A DNA stretch of 64,000 nt from Tenuifilum sp040752515 (GTDB lineage Bacteria > Bacteroidota > Bacteroidia > Bacteroidales > Tenuifilaceae): NCBI GenBank assembly GCA_040752515.1, contig JBFMGQ010000002.1, positions 156,252 to 220,251 on the forward strand. Reading direction: 5' to 3'. Both the position numbers and the translations under genes were made by a program. The number at the start of each line of letters is the position of its first letter. Position 1 is the stretch's first letter. Of the stretch, positions 7,789-17,786 are shown piece by piece. The notes beneath the pieces were generated by a model. That model ran no database searches, was not told the origin of the DNA, and worked only from the letters and a program-made list of their open reading frames with translations.

Positions 7789-10700
7789 ATGAAAAAGTTA
7801 ATAACACTATCATTTTCATTACTGCTAATCGTTGTAGCCATTGCACAACCCAATAAGGTGGCCTACCAGGCAGTAGTGCGTGATGCCCAAGGGAACGTGA
7901 GGGTAAACGCTGGCGTGGATTTAAAGTTCAGCTTTACGGATGAGCAAGGCACAACAGTTCACTACGTTGAGGAGCATGCCGCTCAAACCAATCAGTTTGG
8001 CCTGGTAACTGTTGAGCTGGGAGCGGGGAGCGCAGTTCAGGGCAGCTTTTCTGCTATACCCTGGTCAAGCGGAAGCGTTTACCTAAAAGTTGAGGTCAAA
8101 GAGAATGGCAGCTGGGTATCGCTGGGGAGTAGGGAGTTGCTGTCGGTTCCCTACGCTCTGTATGCGAAGGATGGGAATAGGGGTGAACCAGGGGTGGGTA
8201 TATCTAATGCAGCCCTGAACTCAGATAGCACGCTTACGCTAACCTTTACCGACCTGACCAGCTACACCACGCCTATTCCTATTGTTGGAGGGAAAGGCGA
8301 TAAAGGCGATAAGGGTGATCCAGGTGAACCCGGGCCTGCGGGGGCCAACGGCATATCGATCCAGTGGCTTGGGAGCCTAAATGCGCATCCTTCAAACCCC
8401 CAGTTGAACCAGGGCTACTATAACAATGCGCTAAAGGTGTCCTATATCTGGGATGGTGACTCCTGGGAGGTTATTTCGCAGGATGGGCTACCCGGGGTGC
8501 AGGGGCCGGTTGGGCCCCAAGGCCCTCAGGGACCGCAGGGTCCTGCCGGGACGGGTTTGAATAACCGTGGAGAATGGGTATCGGGCACAAAGTACGGCCC
8601 CAACGATTACGTATTTGCCGAGAACACCTCCCAAACGGGTAACTCCATGTGGATTATGCAGGCATCCGATTCCATAGTTTCAGTTTTGCCGCCCCGAGAG
8701 GATAGCACAAACTGGATTGAGTTTGAGGCACCTGCTGGGCCCAAAGGTGATCCGGGTGATCCGGGAATATCCATTCAGTGGCTGGGAACGTACCCGGCCT
8801 ACCCGAGTAGCCCTCAGCTGAACCAGGCATTTTACCACTCTGTTGAAAGAAAGTCGTTTGTTTGGGATGGCGATTCATGGGAAATACTGGCGCAGGATGG
8901 GGAGCAGGGGCCTCCGGGCCCGCTGGTAAGCGGAACCTCCGGCCAGACCCTCCGGCACGATGGGACGGGGTGGGTTGCAAGCAGCACCCTATACAATAGT
9001 GGTACAAGCGTGGGCATAAACACAACGTCACCCACACAGACCTTGCATGTAAGCGGCAATATGCGACTGACCGGTCACCTTTACGACTATAGTAATACAA
9101 GCGGGACAACGGGCCAAATACTTAGCCGAGGCGCAAGTGGCGTGGAATGGCAAACCCCTGGTTGGCTAAGTGGTGGTGGAACTGCAGGTAATATGGCGAT
9201 ATGGAATAGTGCATCTACTCTGTCATCACTTCCCAACTTAACATTCAGCAATAGCCTTGTGGTAAAGGGAAATCCCACCGCAAACCCCGATGATCCTATC
9301 TTTGAGGTCAAAAATAGCAATGGCGATGTAATATTTGGGGTTTACCAGGAGGGAGTTCGTATAAACATAGCCGATAGTCAAATCAAAGGCGCTAAGGGCG
9401 GTTTTGCTGTTGGTGGTTTAACCAATCAAACTAAAGTCGGACCTGTAGAATATCTAAGAATTACGCCCGATAGCGCAAGAATATATGTTAAACAGGATGC
9501 CGCTTTAAAGGGTGCTAAAGGTGGCTTTGCGGTGGGGGGGTTAACTAACCAAACAAAAGCAGTAGTTTCCCAGGATCTTTTCTTCATTAATCCCGATTCG
9601 GCAAGAATATACCTCAATGAAACGGTTCAAAAGGGAGCAAAGGGTGGATTTGCTGTAGGAGGGTTAACCAATCTTGGTAAAAGCTCTAACTCCCAGCTCA
9701 TTCAATTGACTAAGGATAATTACTTAATTGGATATGAAGCAGGGAAGTCAATTACTACCGGTACATACAACTCATTTCTTGGATATCGTGCGGGTATGAG
9801 CAATACCATAGGAAGCTGGAATACATTTCTTGGCTATCAGGCCGGTTTGAACAATACGGGTAGCGATAATACCTTTATCGGCTATCAGGCTGGCTTAATG
9901 CATCAGGATAGAGGTGGAAACGTTTATATTGGGAGTAAAGCAGGCAAGGAAGCGCCCAATGGGGAGCAAAATGTATTTATTGGAGAATCGGCAGGCTATA
10001 AAAATAATGGTTCAAAGAATATTGGATTGGGTTTTGAAGCTGGATATAACAACACAACAGGAAGCAGGAACATTTTTATTGGGGTTGAAGCCGGACGAAG
10101 CAATAACACCGGAAACAATAACATTGTGTTAGGTGAGAAAGCCGGATATAGTTTAAGTTCAGGTAGCGACAATACCCTCATAGGAACTTTAGCCGGATAC
10201 AATCATACCAGTCAACAGTATAATGTAATGATTGGTACAGCTGCTGGGTATAATTTGAATTCATCGGGGTGGGATGGTTCATTTAATACCTTTGTGGGTA
10301 TTAATGCTGGGTTTAAAATTAAATCGAGCAAGGAAAATGTTTTTCTGGGAACCAATGCCGGTTACATGCTCGAAAGCGGGAATGGCAACACTATTATTGG
10401 AATTGATGCCGGTAGAGGTGGAAATGATGACCCAAATACCTACCATGGTTACTCTACCTTTAGGAACACATTATTGGGTTGCCAGGCCGGACGAAACCTA
10501 CTAACCGGTAACGATAACGTATTTATTGGTTATCAGGCAGGATATTCTGAAACCTGCACCTCAGGTAAGCTTTACATTGCAAACAACAGTAGCAATCCAC
10601 CTTTAATTTATGGCGATTTTACTGGCAAAAAGTTAGGGATTAATACTCAAACGCTTACCAGCACACTTAACGTGGGTGGCGACCTTACAGTTGCCGGTGG

Positions 10701-11130
10701 AATTACTGCATCAACCGTATCGGCAAATCTGAGTGGAAATGTTACAGGCGATGTAACCGGTAATGTTTCAGGAAGTGCAGGCAATATTGGAGGTGTAGTT
10801 TTAGGGAAGATATATCTTTCAGGCGATGGTACCGTAATTACTGCGGCTAATGGAAATATTGTACTTACCAAAACAGGAGGACAGTTGAGGCTAACCAATA
10901 ATACTGGTACTTATGTACACCTTTGGTGGCAAGCTCAGCAAGGTTCAACTCTAACTGGTAATTCAATTGTAGTTAATAATCCTGTTGGCAGCTACCAGGA
11001 ACTAACTCCTTTTACTGCAAATGGTCAGGGTATGGAAATCCATTTTGGAATTGAAAATGGAAGTACATACTGCTCAGTTTGGTTGCAGTACTCAAATGGT
11101 AAAGTTTTTGGCCATTACATGAAGTACTAA
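7789..11130 (+). CDS. Secreted collagen-like, repeat-ladder surface protein
   Basis: This 1113-residue protein starts at the ATG at 7789 with a signal peptide (MKKLITLSFSLLLIVVAIAQ). A Bacteroidota N-terminal module follows (PNKVAYQAVVRDAQGNVRVN). Collagen-like Gly-X-Y runs lie at about residues 167-188, 233-257, 316-326 and 370-378, two of them next to a repeated WLG..PQLNQ..Y...VWDGDSWE module. GAKGGFAVGGLTN recurs three times (about residues 534, 574 and 615). Fifteen rungs ending in x(F/I/L)xG..AG, such as NTFIGYQAG, occupy about residues 655-925. The C-terminus is a beta-rich domain (GLNTQTL-type, then DLTVAGGITAST). It resembles phage-tail or adhesin fibres. No peptidase S74 domain or T9SS tail is obvious. 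It is probably a surface adhesin or fibre. Confidence 0.85.
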   Translation: MKKLITLSFSLLLIVVAIAQPNKVAYQAVVRDAQGNVRVNAGVDLKFSFTDEQGTTVHYVEEHAAQTNQFGLVTVELGAGSAVQGSFSAIPWSSGSVYLKVEVKENGSWVSLGSRELLSVPYALYAKDGNRGEPGVGISNAALNSDSTLTLTFTDLTSYTTPIPIVGGKGDKGDKGDPGEPGPAGANGISIQWLGSLNAHPSNPQLNQGYYNNALKVSYIWDGDSWEVISQDGLPGVQGPVGPQGPQGPQGPAGTGLNNRGEWVSGTKYGPNDYVFAENTSQTGNSMWIMQASDSIVSVLPPREDSTNWIEFEAPAGPKGDPGDPGISIQWLGTYPAYPSSPQLNQAFYHSVERKSFVWDGDSWEILAQDGEQGPPGPLVSGTSGQTLRHDGTGWVASSTLYNSGTSVGINTTSPTQTLHVSGNMRLTGHLYDYSNTSGTTGQILSRGASGVEWQTPGWLSGGGTAGNMAIWNSASTLSSLPNLTFSNSLVVKGNPTANPDDPIFEVKNSNGDVIFGVYQEGVRINIADSQIKGAKGGFAVGGLTNQTKVGPVEYLRITPDSARIYVKQDAALKGAKGGFAVGGLTNQTKAVVSQDLFFINPDSARIYLNETVQKGAKGGFAVGGLTNLGKSSNSQLIQLTKDNYLIGYEAGKSITTGTYNSFLGYRAGMSNTIGSWNTFLGYQAGLNNTGSDNTFIGYQAGLMHQDRGGNVYIGSKAGKEAPNGEQNVFIGESAGYKNNGSKNIGLGFEAGYNNTTGSRNIFIGVEAGRSNNTGNNNIVLGEKAGYSLSSGSDNTLIGTLAGYNHTSQQYNVMIGTAAGYNLNSSGWDGSFNTFVGINAGFKIKSSKENVFLGTNAGYMLESGNGNTIIGIDAGRGGNDDPNTYHGYSTFRNTLLGCQAGRNLLTGNDNVFIGYQAGYSETCTSGKLYIANNSSNPPLIYGDFTGKKLGINTQTLTSTLNVGGDLTVAGGITASTVSANLSGNVTGDVTGNVSGSAGNIGGVVLGKIYLSGDGTVITAANGNIVLTKTGGQLRLTNNTGTYVHLWWQAQQGSTLTGNSIVVNNPVGSYQELTPFTANGQGMEIHFGIENGSTYCSVWLQYSNGKVFGHYMKY

Positions 11131-11135
11131 ATATT

Positions 11136-12242
11136 TTAAAGGGTAAAAATGTAACCCACCCCAACATGGTCGGCATTGTTGAGGTGGGTTTTTAGTTCCA
11201 TTTGGAGTTGAGTTTTGTTGGTAATCATGTACCGAATACCGAGTTTTTGGTAAAATAGTGGTAGCCGTGGGTTGGGGTTATAAAGGTATGCTCCCAGTTG
11301 CCCATAAAACGATAACCGGTCGAAAGGTATAAGCAGGCCAGCTTTTAATCCTACCTGAAAATCATCGTTTATTGGGCTGTAATGCTTTCCCCTTAGCTCT
11401 ATATGGTAACGCGATGATGGGTCGTACATGATATCAATCCCTGAAACCAAACTAAACAGTTCACTGTTGGGCATAAGGTATTCAAAGGCTAGCGACAGGG
11501 GATAGTACCTGGAACCCCCTGCAGGACCGGTTTCCTTGATGCCTGAACCCATATAGAGTTCAAGGTGGGGTTTCTGCTCAATTCTTGAGGGCTGGGGTTT
11601 TATATTACAAACTTCTTTACCACCAATTATATAGGTAAAACCAAACGATAGGCCTACCATATTCAGGCCATAGTTCGGTTTTTTAATGGCTCCGTTAGAG
11701 AAATGGTTGGTTTCAATCCCAGTAGTAATATTGAACCGTTCCGAGGTTTTATATGCAGATATTAGATTGGCCGTTGCCCAGTAGTTAATTGCGGTTGATA
11801 TTGCCACATTGGTTGGGTTACCAGCAGGGGAGTATTTCTTTGTGATATATGCAAGTCCCAAACCAATATTTATTTTTACTGAGAAATTAGAGGATTTAAA
11901 AATTGGGTAGGCAATATTGGGTTGTATTCCCCATGCACTCCCCAAAACTCTATTATTCCCTAAATCGAGGTAGATAAATGAAAAACCTATATAGGGCATG
12001 TTATGGAAGTGATGCCAAACTTTACTGCCATCAACCTTTTGGTAAAGGGTAAATCGCAAACCATTTGCCCAGCCACTAGTTAATGGTTTTAAAGTATCGC
12101 TATGCGGAACAATTTTGCCTGTAAAACCTGTAAGTGAAAGTTGGGTTTGGCTTTTATGGTGCTCGACTTCTTGAGCTTTTGCAGCCCATGCAAAGCAAAT
12201 CATGCACCCAAGGGCTATGTATATTACTTTTGGTTTTCGCAT
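11136..12242 (-). CDS. PagL-like lipid A deacylase family outer-membrane protein
   Basis: This 368-residue protein has a signal peptide (MRKPKVIYIALGCMICFAWAAKAQ). The first half (about residues 50-215) resembles the acyloxyacyl hydrolase/PagL beta-barrel group: YIGFSFIYLDLGNN, WGIQPNIAYPIF and TGIETNHFSNGAIKKPNYGLN. The closely spaced His and Ser in NHFSNG match the PagL catalytic His-x-Ser arrangement. The second half (about 225-368) looks like another barrel segment (LELYMGSGIKETGPAGGS, then LRGKHYSPINDDFQVGLKAG) and ends in a terminal aromatic-type strand, VGVGYIFTL. I used the ATG at 12242; an in-frame TTG lies two codons upstream. It is convergent with the fibre gene. Deacylase activity is inferred, not shown. 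Confidence 0.72.
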   Translation of the reverse strand: MRKPKVIYIALGCMICFAWAAKAQEVEHHKSQTQLSLTGFTGKIVPHSDTLKPLTSGWANGLRFTLYQKVDGSKVWHHFHNMPYIGFSFIYLDLGNNRVLGSAWGIQPNIAYPIFKSSNFSVKINIGLGLAYITKKYSPAGNPTNVAISTAINYWATANLISAYKTSERFNITTGIETNHFSNGAIKKPNYGLNMVGLSFGFTYIIGGKEVCNIKPQPSRIEQKPHLELYMGSGIKETGPAGGSRYYPLSLAFEYLMPNSELFSLVSGIDIMYDPSSRYHIELRGKHYSPINDDFQVGLKAGLLIPFDRLSFYGQLGAYLYNPNPRLPLFYQKLGIRYMITNKTQLQMELKTHLNNADHVGVGYIFTL

Positions 12243-12244
12243 AC

Positions 12245-12284
12245 CCAAAAATAAGTAACCTACCCGAAATATCGAGTAGGTTAC
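12245..12284 (-). terminator. Terminator-like hairpin at the end of the starch operon
   Basis: GTAACCTAC (12255-12263) and GTAGGTTAC (12276-12284) form a perfect 9-bp stem with a 12-nt loop. On the minus strand it is followed by TTATTTTTGGG. It lies 31 nt after the amylase stop and just upstream of the PagL-like start, so it should end the susC-to-amylase transcript. Confidence 0.75.
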
Positions 12285-12314
12285 GCCAAAATGTAAACCT
12301 AAAACCTAAACCAA

Positions 12315-15110
12315 CTAATGCTCAATGGCTATTTTTGATGAGTTTACATAACCATTTGCCGATAAACGCAGAATGTATAACCCGTTGGGTAGTGTGTTTG
12401 GAACATTAATGCTGACTGTATTTTCACCCGAAAAGCAATGCTTGGCTTCGCTGTATACAAGCTGACCGGTTATGCTGTAAATATCAACCTTCACCTTGCC
12501 ATTGCCGGGTTGGTAGTAAGATATGTAGATATTATCCGAGGCAGGATTAGGCCAAACCACTAATTTCTCTTGGTTGGGAGTAATAGGGCTAACACCAACA
12601 TAAATATCGTTGCGTTTAATCCTTTTGGAGGTAAACATGCGGTACTCGGCGGGGTTTAGGGTTAGCTGGTAGCTAGTTGATGTTAGCTGAACGGAATCGC
12701 CACTGAAGTACTCGTACCACCACCCAGTATTATTAAAGGTTATTGTTGTGCTCTTTGAGGTTACGTCAAAATTACCCGCTACCACCACATCCATGCTTGC
12801 GCTGTTAAGCTTAAGCCATTTAATAGCACCCGAAAGGGAGTAATCGTAATTATCGGTTTTAAATGCCTCAAACTGCTGTTTAAGCCTGTTCAGATGAGCA
12901 AGGGTGTTGAATATTTCCCTGCGGATATCGTCCTGGTAATACTCCCAGTGAATGGGTTTTCGGCCTGTACGTCCGTTGTAATCGATACTTACGTCATAGC
13001 CTAGTTCCCCAAATTGCCAAATCATTTTAGGACCTGGAAAAGGAATAAATAGGTTTACTGCGGTTTGCATTCGCATTAAGGCAATGGGTAAATTTCTTAC
13101 GTTATGTTCAGAATTACTCGAGTTTCCGTATTGTAGGTTTTTATACATCAAGCGTTCCTCGTCGTGGCTTTCCATATAGCCCACAACATGGGGTACGTTC
13201 CAGCCTCGCTGTTTAGCTGCAATCCACGATATATCAGATGTTGATACCCAACCCATAGTGGATTCATTGTACGCATAATTCATATTTCCCCACACAAGCA
13301 TACCCTTACCCTCGCCACTACGATACTCTGCTAAGTTTTTTTCCTCAGTGTTGTCGCAGAAATGCTCAAGTATAACGTATGCATTCGGGTTAACTGTCCA
13401 TATTTTGTCGGCTATACGTTTTAGTATTGCTATACGTGCAGCATCGTAGGCCGATCCGGCATTGGGGGTATTGGTAAATCCCTTGGTAAAATCGAATCGG
13501 AATCCATCAACCTTGTACTCGGTGAGCCAGTATGTAAGTACGGAATCGACAAACTTTTGTGTTTCGGTACTTTCGTGATTAAAATCGTAACCCCAGCAGT
13601 AAGGCGGGTGGGGGCAGGTTGTGTTATACCAAGGGTTATCGGTGGTTGGTTCGCCCAGGGTCGAACCATCGGATGTGGAGTACATCTGCAGCAATGGCGA
13701 CTGGCCAAATGAATGGTTTAGTACCATATCTATAATTACAGACATGCCCATGCTGTGGGCTTCATCAATAAACTCCTTGTAGTCGTTAGGCTTGCCGTAG
13801 GCCTTATCGGGGGCAAAGTAGAACGATGGATTATAGCCCCAGCTGTCGTTACCCTCAAACTCGTTGATAGGCATCAATTCAACAGCATTAACACCAAGCT
13901 TTTTTAGGTAGCTGAGCGAATCGCGAACGGTTTGGATGTACGAATCACCCACAAAATCGCGAATGTGCAATTCGTAAATTACAAGATTCTCCTTGGCAGG
14001 TGGTGTGAAGTTAGCTGTTTGCCAGCTATAAGAGGCAGGATTAGTTGAGAAAACCGATGCAATTCCACTTGTTTTGCTGGTAGGGTACTGCATCAGGTTA
14101 GGGTAAACCGATGATGGAATGTACTGGTCGTTGGGATCAAGGGTTTTATTAGCGAAGGGGTCGGCAATACGGAGGTAGCCATCAATTAGGAACTGAAATG
14201 CATACTCCTTATTGGGTTCAAGCCCAGTAAGCGTTAACCAGTAGTACTTGCCATCGGGAGTGCGGTTCATGTAGTATGGCTCATCGGGTAACCAATCGGA
14301 AAAACTACCAATCAGATAAACGTAACTCTTTTTGGCTGGGGGGTCGTAAAGGACAATGGTTACGGAGTTGTCGTTAATGATATTTACCCCTGGCTTGGTT
14401 CCAGCGGGGAGAGTTGCCACATTTACCGGGGTGCGAACCAGTATGTAAACCGAATCGTATTTGGTTGTTGTGCCATTCGATGCCTCGGCTTTTATCCAGT
14501 GCTTCCCGTAGCTATTGGCAGTATATGCGTATGAAAGGGATGACTGATTTGTATTTGCAACCTCAGCATTATCAATATAGAGCTTAAGAGAGGTTGAACT
14601 ATTTGCCGATACCTGTATGTTGATATTAGCATTCAACTCATAAATTGGCTTTACCTGCGAGGGGTTGGTTATGCTAACCGATAACCCTTGCTCGTAAACA
14701 TTGTAAAAGATATCCTCGGTCTGTTTTGTGCCATCAGCGCTTCGGAACACAAAACACATCTGGGTTATCTTTTTATCAGCAGGTACATTGTAGAACTGCC
14801 TAATACTCGGCGATATGGTTAATTGGTAGGTGTTAGTACCAGTACGGGTAAGTTTTGGCTGGGTAGTATTATTACCCCACGATCCAATAACATATTGCCA
14901 GTCTGGATTACCCTCTACTTTAACGCCTGTATGTGTATAAACATCACCGGTATAGCCTACTAGGTCGGTGCGCGAAGCCTTAGTGGCATCAAAAACTATT
15001 GTTACCGCATCGACATCGGTAGGTAGAGCAGGGGTAACAGTAATGGGTTGAGCTTTGAGGCCAAAAGCTATAAAAATTATCAATATAATCGATATAAAAA
15101 ACCTTTTCAT
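12315..15110 (-). CDS. Secreted GH13 alpha-amylase family enzyme with T9SS sorting domain
   Basis: This 931-residue enzyme would cleave alpha-glucans at the cell surface. It has a signal peptide (1-20), N-terminal beta-sandwich domains (about 25-225), an E-set/CBM48-like module (about 250-325) and a GH13 barrel (about 375-800). Catalytic residues are visible: nucleophile D540 in GFRFD, acid/base E582 in VILEHF and D650 in ESHDEER. DMVLNHS is at 461-467. The C-terminal 80 residues are a type A T9SS sorting domain (VWPNPASDNIYISYY, then GQLVYSE, LPNGLYILRL). It is the last gene of the sus operon, separated from the SusE/F gene by a hairpin. Confidence 0.95.
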   Translation of the reverse strand: MKRFFISIILIIFIAFGLKAQPITVTPALPTDVDAVTIVFDATKASRTDLVGYTGDVYTHTGVKVEGNPDWQYVIGSWGNNTTQPKLTRTGTNTYQLTISPSIRQFYNVPADKKITQMCFVFRSADGTKQTEDIFYNVYEQGLSVSITNPSQVKPIYELNANINIQVSANSSTSLKLYIDNAEVANTNQSSLSYAYTANSYGKHWIKAEASNGTTTKYDSVYILVRTPVNVATLPAGTKPGVNIINDNSVTIVLYDPPAKKSYVYLIGSFSDWLPDEPYYMNRTPDGKYYWLTLTGLEPNKEYAFQFLIDGYLRIADPFANKTLDPNDQYIPSSVYPNLMQYPTSKTSGIASVFSTNPASYSWQTANFTPPAKENLVIYELHIRDFVGDSYIQTVRDSLSYLKKLGVNAVELMPINEFEGNDSWGYNPSFYFAPDKAYGKPNDYKEFIDEAHSMGMSVIIDMVLNHSFGQSPLLQMYSTSDGSTLGEPTTDNPWYNTTCPHPPYCWGYDFNHESTETQKFVDSVLTYWLTEYKVDGFRFDFTKGFTNTPNAGSAYDAARIAILKRIADKIWTVNPNAYVILEHFCDNTEEKNLAEYRSGEGKGMLVWGNMNYAYNESTMGWVSTSDISWIAAKQRGWNVPHVVGYMESHDEERLMYKNLQYGNSSNSEHNVRNLPIALMRMQTAVNLFIPFPGPKMIWQFGELGYDVSIDYNGRTGRKPIHWEYYQDDIRREIFNTLAHLNRLKQQFEAFKTDNYDYSLSGAIKWLKLNSASMDVVVAGNFDVTSKSTTITFNNTGWWYEYFSGDSVQLTSTSYQLTLNPAEYRMFTSKRIKRNDIYVGVSPITPNQEKLVVWPNPASDNIYISYYQPGNGKVKVDIYSITGQLVYSEAKHCFSGENTVSINVPNTLPNGLYILRLSANGYVNSSKIAIEH

Positions 15111-15123
15111 AGTTTGATTATAA

Positions 15124-15156
15124 ATAAGGCTGCCCCTTAATGTGAGGCAGCCTTAT
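15124..15156 (-). terminator. Intercistronic hairpin between susE/F-like and amylase genes
   Basis: ATAAGGCTGCC (15124-15134) and GGCAGCCTTAT (15146-15156) are perfect complements around an 11-nt loop. On the minus strand the stem is followed by TATTTATAATC, not a clean T-run. It may be a partial terminator or an mRNA-stabilising stem that sets amylase level relative to the upstream sus genes. Confidence 0.6.
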
Positions 15157-15170
15157 AGTTATTGTAATAA

Positions 15171-16694
15171 TTAGTTCTTAGTTATAGTTGCAACCTTTGT
15201 CCAAGGATTCAGGGTAATGGTGTAATTACCATCAGTGCTAATAGGAATATTAGCACCACCGGGTTCAAGGGCATTGAGTGGGCCTCCAAAGTTAACGTCC
15301 CAACTATCGTTTGCTCTGAACTTAATTTCACCGGCAACTAAATCTAAAGTTGCAGTAAATACACCATTAACAGCATCCCAGGTCATATTTTGGTCGGAAT
15401 TCCAACCATTGGCAGTTGCACTACCAATAATACCCCATCGGTTAATGCTGCACTTGTATTCGTTTGGTGTTCTTAAATCGAGGGTTATAGCATAGTCATC
15501 TTCCTGATCTATGGCTATGTTAGCTCCACCATAAGAAAGGGCATTCTTGTCACCACCAAGGTTGTAATCCCAGTCGTGGTTAGCTCTGAACTTAACCTCA
15601 GCATTGGTAAGGTGCATACCTCCAATCCACAGTTCAAGAGTCTGGTCGTATTGCAGAGGGGTTTCATCGCCCCAGCCACCAGGAGTTGCACTACCAATTA
15701 ATCCCCAGTCAGTTTTTAGGAGTTCATAGGTCATATCAACCCTATTACCACGAATGCGATAGTAGCCATTAGCCGCTACAGTTATATTATTACCAGGGTT
15801 AGCAAGTTTACCTGTGTTGGTTCCATCATCACCGAAAGTTGCAGGATCGGACCAGCTGTGATCGGTAACCAGTTTAATACCACCAGCTGTTAGGTAAACA
15901 TAACCTTCGGCTTGGTTACCACTGGTTAAAGATGAAATGATATACTTGGCGGCATCGGAGTTGTTCCAACCGTTGTAATCGCCTACTACCCAGAATTTGG
16001 TAATGTTGAGTGTGGTAAATTCTTTTTGTTCACCATAAGAGGTACCGGCGCTATTTGTAGCGTAGGCCCTTACATAGTAAGTGGTATTGGGCATTAAACC
16101 GGTAATACTACTAGTGAATGCTCCATTGCCATTACCATCGGTAGTTTTTGCATTAGCAGTGGTAGGATTGGGTGAGGTTGACCAGCAAACGCCTCTTGCA
16201 GTTACAGCGGCACCACCATTATCGGTAACATTACCACCACTTTTAGCCGATGAACTTGTAATATCGGTTATATCGGCAGTAGTTACAGTTGGAGGAATGG
16301 GTAAGGTTGTAAACGAAAGCTCTTCACCGTACTTTACCTCATTGCCTAATTTGGCGTAAGCCTTTGCATAGTATGTAGTTACATGGGTTAAACCGCTGAT
16401 TGTAACCTGGAAAGTAGCTTTTTTATCACCATTGTCAACCCAGCGAATAGTATCGTTGTCAATGGTTGGGTCAGGGGTAGTGCTATAGCATACACCCCTT
16501 TCGGTGAACTTTTCGGTTCCTGCAATTATATAGCCCACAACAGTTGCTGAGTTACTGGTAACATTCATTACCTGAGTAGTAGCAAGATTTGGGGCTAGCC
16601 TATTATCTGATGTTTCCTCGGTACAGGCTACAAAACCAACCGTAGCAAGTACTAGCGCGAGGGCAGATAATTTTGAAATGATATTTCGTTTCAT
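15171..16694 (-). CDS. SusE/SusF-family outer-membrane starch-binding lipoprotein
   Basis: This 507-residue lipoprotein starts at the ATG at 16694 (MKRNIISKLSALALVLATVGFVAC), with a lipobox cysteine at residue 24. Two fibronectin type III-like domains follow, each with the TERGVCYSTTPDPT or TARGVCWSTSPNPT motif. Three SusE/F-type starch-binding modules come next: the region around FWVVGDYNGWNNSD, then WGLIGSATPGGWGDETPL and WGIIGSATANGWNSDQNM. Each module ends with strands such as IKFRANDSWDVNFGG. It should sit on the outer leaflet and hold starch near SusC/D. It is the fourth gene of the operon. Confidence 0.9.
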   Translation of the reverse strand: MKRNIISKLSALALVLATVGFVACTEETSDNRLAPNLATTQVMNVTSNSATVVGYIIAGTEKFTERGVCYSTTPDPTIDNDTIRWVDNGDKKATFQVTISGLTHVTTYYAKAYAKLGNEVKYGEELSFTTLPIPPTVTTADITDITSSSAKSGGNVTDNGGAAVTARGVCWSTSPNPTTANAKTTDGNGNGAFTSSITGLMPNTTYYVRAYATNSAGTSYGEQKEFTTLNITKFWVVGDYNGWNNSDAAKYIISSLTSGNQAEGYVYLTAGGIKLVTDHSWSDPATFGDDGTNTGKLANPGNNITVAANGYYRIRGNRVDMTYELLKTDWGLIGSATPGGWGDETPLQYDQTLELWIGGMHLTNAEVKFRANHDWDYNLGGDKNALSYGGANIAIDQEDDYAITLDLRTPNEYKCSINRWGIIGSATANGWNSDQNMTWDAVNGVFTATLDLVAGEIKFRANDSWDVNFGGPLNALEPGGANIPISTDGNYTITLNPWTKVATITKN

Positions 16695-16713
16695 TGTTCC
16701 CAATTTAAATTAG

Positions 16714-17772
16714 TTAAAGTTTAGTCATTGTATAAATACCAGCCTCATTTGGTCCTTCGTACTTGGTAATAGTAAGTGTAATGTAATAATTGCCAGCACC
16801 AGGAACAGGAATGTTAGGACCATCATGCTTCAACTTACCATCGGTTCCGTCAAGGCCAAGGTTCCAAGCCCAACCGTCGTTCTTGCGGAACTTAATTTCA
16901 CCCTCACCAAGAGCAGTGGTAACTTCCCAGAAGCCTTTTTTGCGGTTGTAGTCCATCTTAATGTCGGGAGATCCCCAGCCATTAGGTGTAGCTGAACCTA
17001 CAACCCCGTACATGTGAGCTTCAAGCGAGAAGGAACCATTATTAATGTTTACGGTCAGTTTATACCAACCATTATCAGCAGAGGTAAGTCCAACAGAGCT
17101 ACCTTCAACAAATGCATCGCCACCTGCATTCAAACCGTATGTCTTATTGTTATCAGGGTTCTTAAGGGTAAAAGGTACGCTGGAACTTAGTTTTACAAAG
17201 CCGCTGTAAATGCCATTTGCCTCGGGTGACTCAATCCAGTTGGTATAAGTTGTTCCAACAAGGTCAAGACGAGGCAACCCGTATGGTCTAACGGTTGTTG
17301 GAGAGGTAGCTGATGTATATGCAAAGGCATTAGCACCAGTTCCAGGGGCACCCGTACCAGCGTCAACCGTTAGAATGGCTCTTACTCTAACCTCGGCATT
17401 TGTTTCCACATCGCCATCAAAAACGCTTAAAAGTTTAGCGTTAAGTTCACTAACCTTAAAGGAGATAAGTGTATCCTGGGGTCCAGAATAGAGTTGAATT
17501 GGGTTGGCAAATGCACTTCCAGCAGGGGCTATTTCCAGAAAATAGGTAGCCGATGCTTTAAACCCGGGATCAACAGGAGTACACTTAAACTCAACAATCT
17601 GGTTAGGATCGCCGGTTCGGTAGAACTTCATTTCAGGCATTGAAACGATAGTTGGAGGAATAGGTTCCGAAAGCATGGTAACCTTTTCACCATCCTTCTC
17701 GCAGCTGGCTAACAAACCCAGCAATCCAACTATCCCAAAATATTTTATTACTTTACTTCTCATGGTATTCAT
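16714..17772 (-). CDS. SusE-like starch-binding outer-membrane lipoprotein
   Basis: This 352-residue lipoprotein has a signal sequence (VIKYFGIVGLLGLLASC) with a lipobox cysteine near residue 24. An N-terminal SusE domain follows (PPTIVSMPEMKFYRTGDPNQ). At the C-terminus there is one SusE/F binding module (MYGVVGSATPNGWGSPDIKM, then GEGEIKFRKNDGWAWNLG). The shared segment (I/V)GSATPxGWG links it to the next gene in the operon. Two ATGs are possible (17772 and 17763). It lies 14 nt after susD. The role is starch or maltooligosaccharide capture at the surface; specificity is inferred from the amylase in the same operon. Confidence 0.88.
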   Translation of the reverse strand: MNTMRSKVIKYFGIVGLLGLLASCEKDGEKVTMLSEPIPPTIVSMPEMKFYRTGDPNQIVEFKCTPVDPGFKASATYFLEIAPAGSAFANPIQLYSGPQDTLISFKVSELNAKLLSVFDGDVETNAEVRVRAILTVDAGTGAPGTGANAFAYTSATSPTTVRPYGLPRLDLVGTTYTNWIESPEANGIYSGFVKLSSSVPFTLKNPDNNKTYGLNAGGDAFVEGSSVGLTSADNGWYKLTVNINNGSFSLEAHMYGVVGSATPNGWGSPDIKMDYNRKKGFWEVTTALGEGEIKFRKNDGWAWNLGLDGTDGKLKHDGPNIPVPGAGNYYITLTITKYEGPNEAGIYTMTKL

Positions 17773-17786
17773 TGTTTTTGTAATAA

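Noticed and set aside
8654..9109. Minus-strand 151-residue frame inside the fibre gene
   Set aside because: It is a shadow of the repetitive coding strand with no domain of its own.
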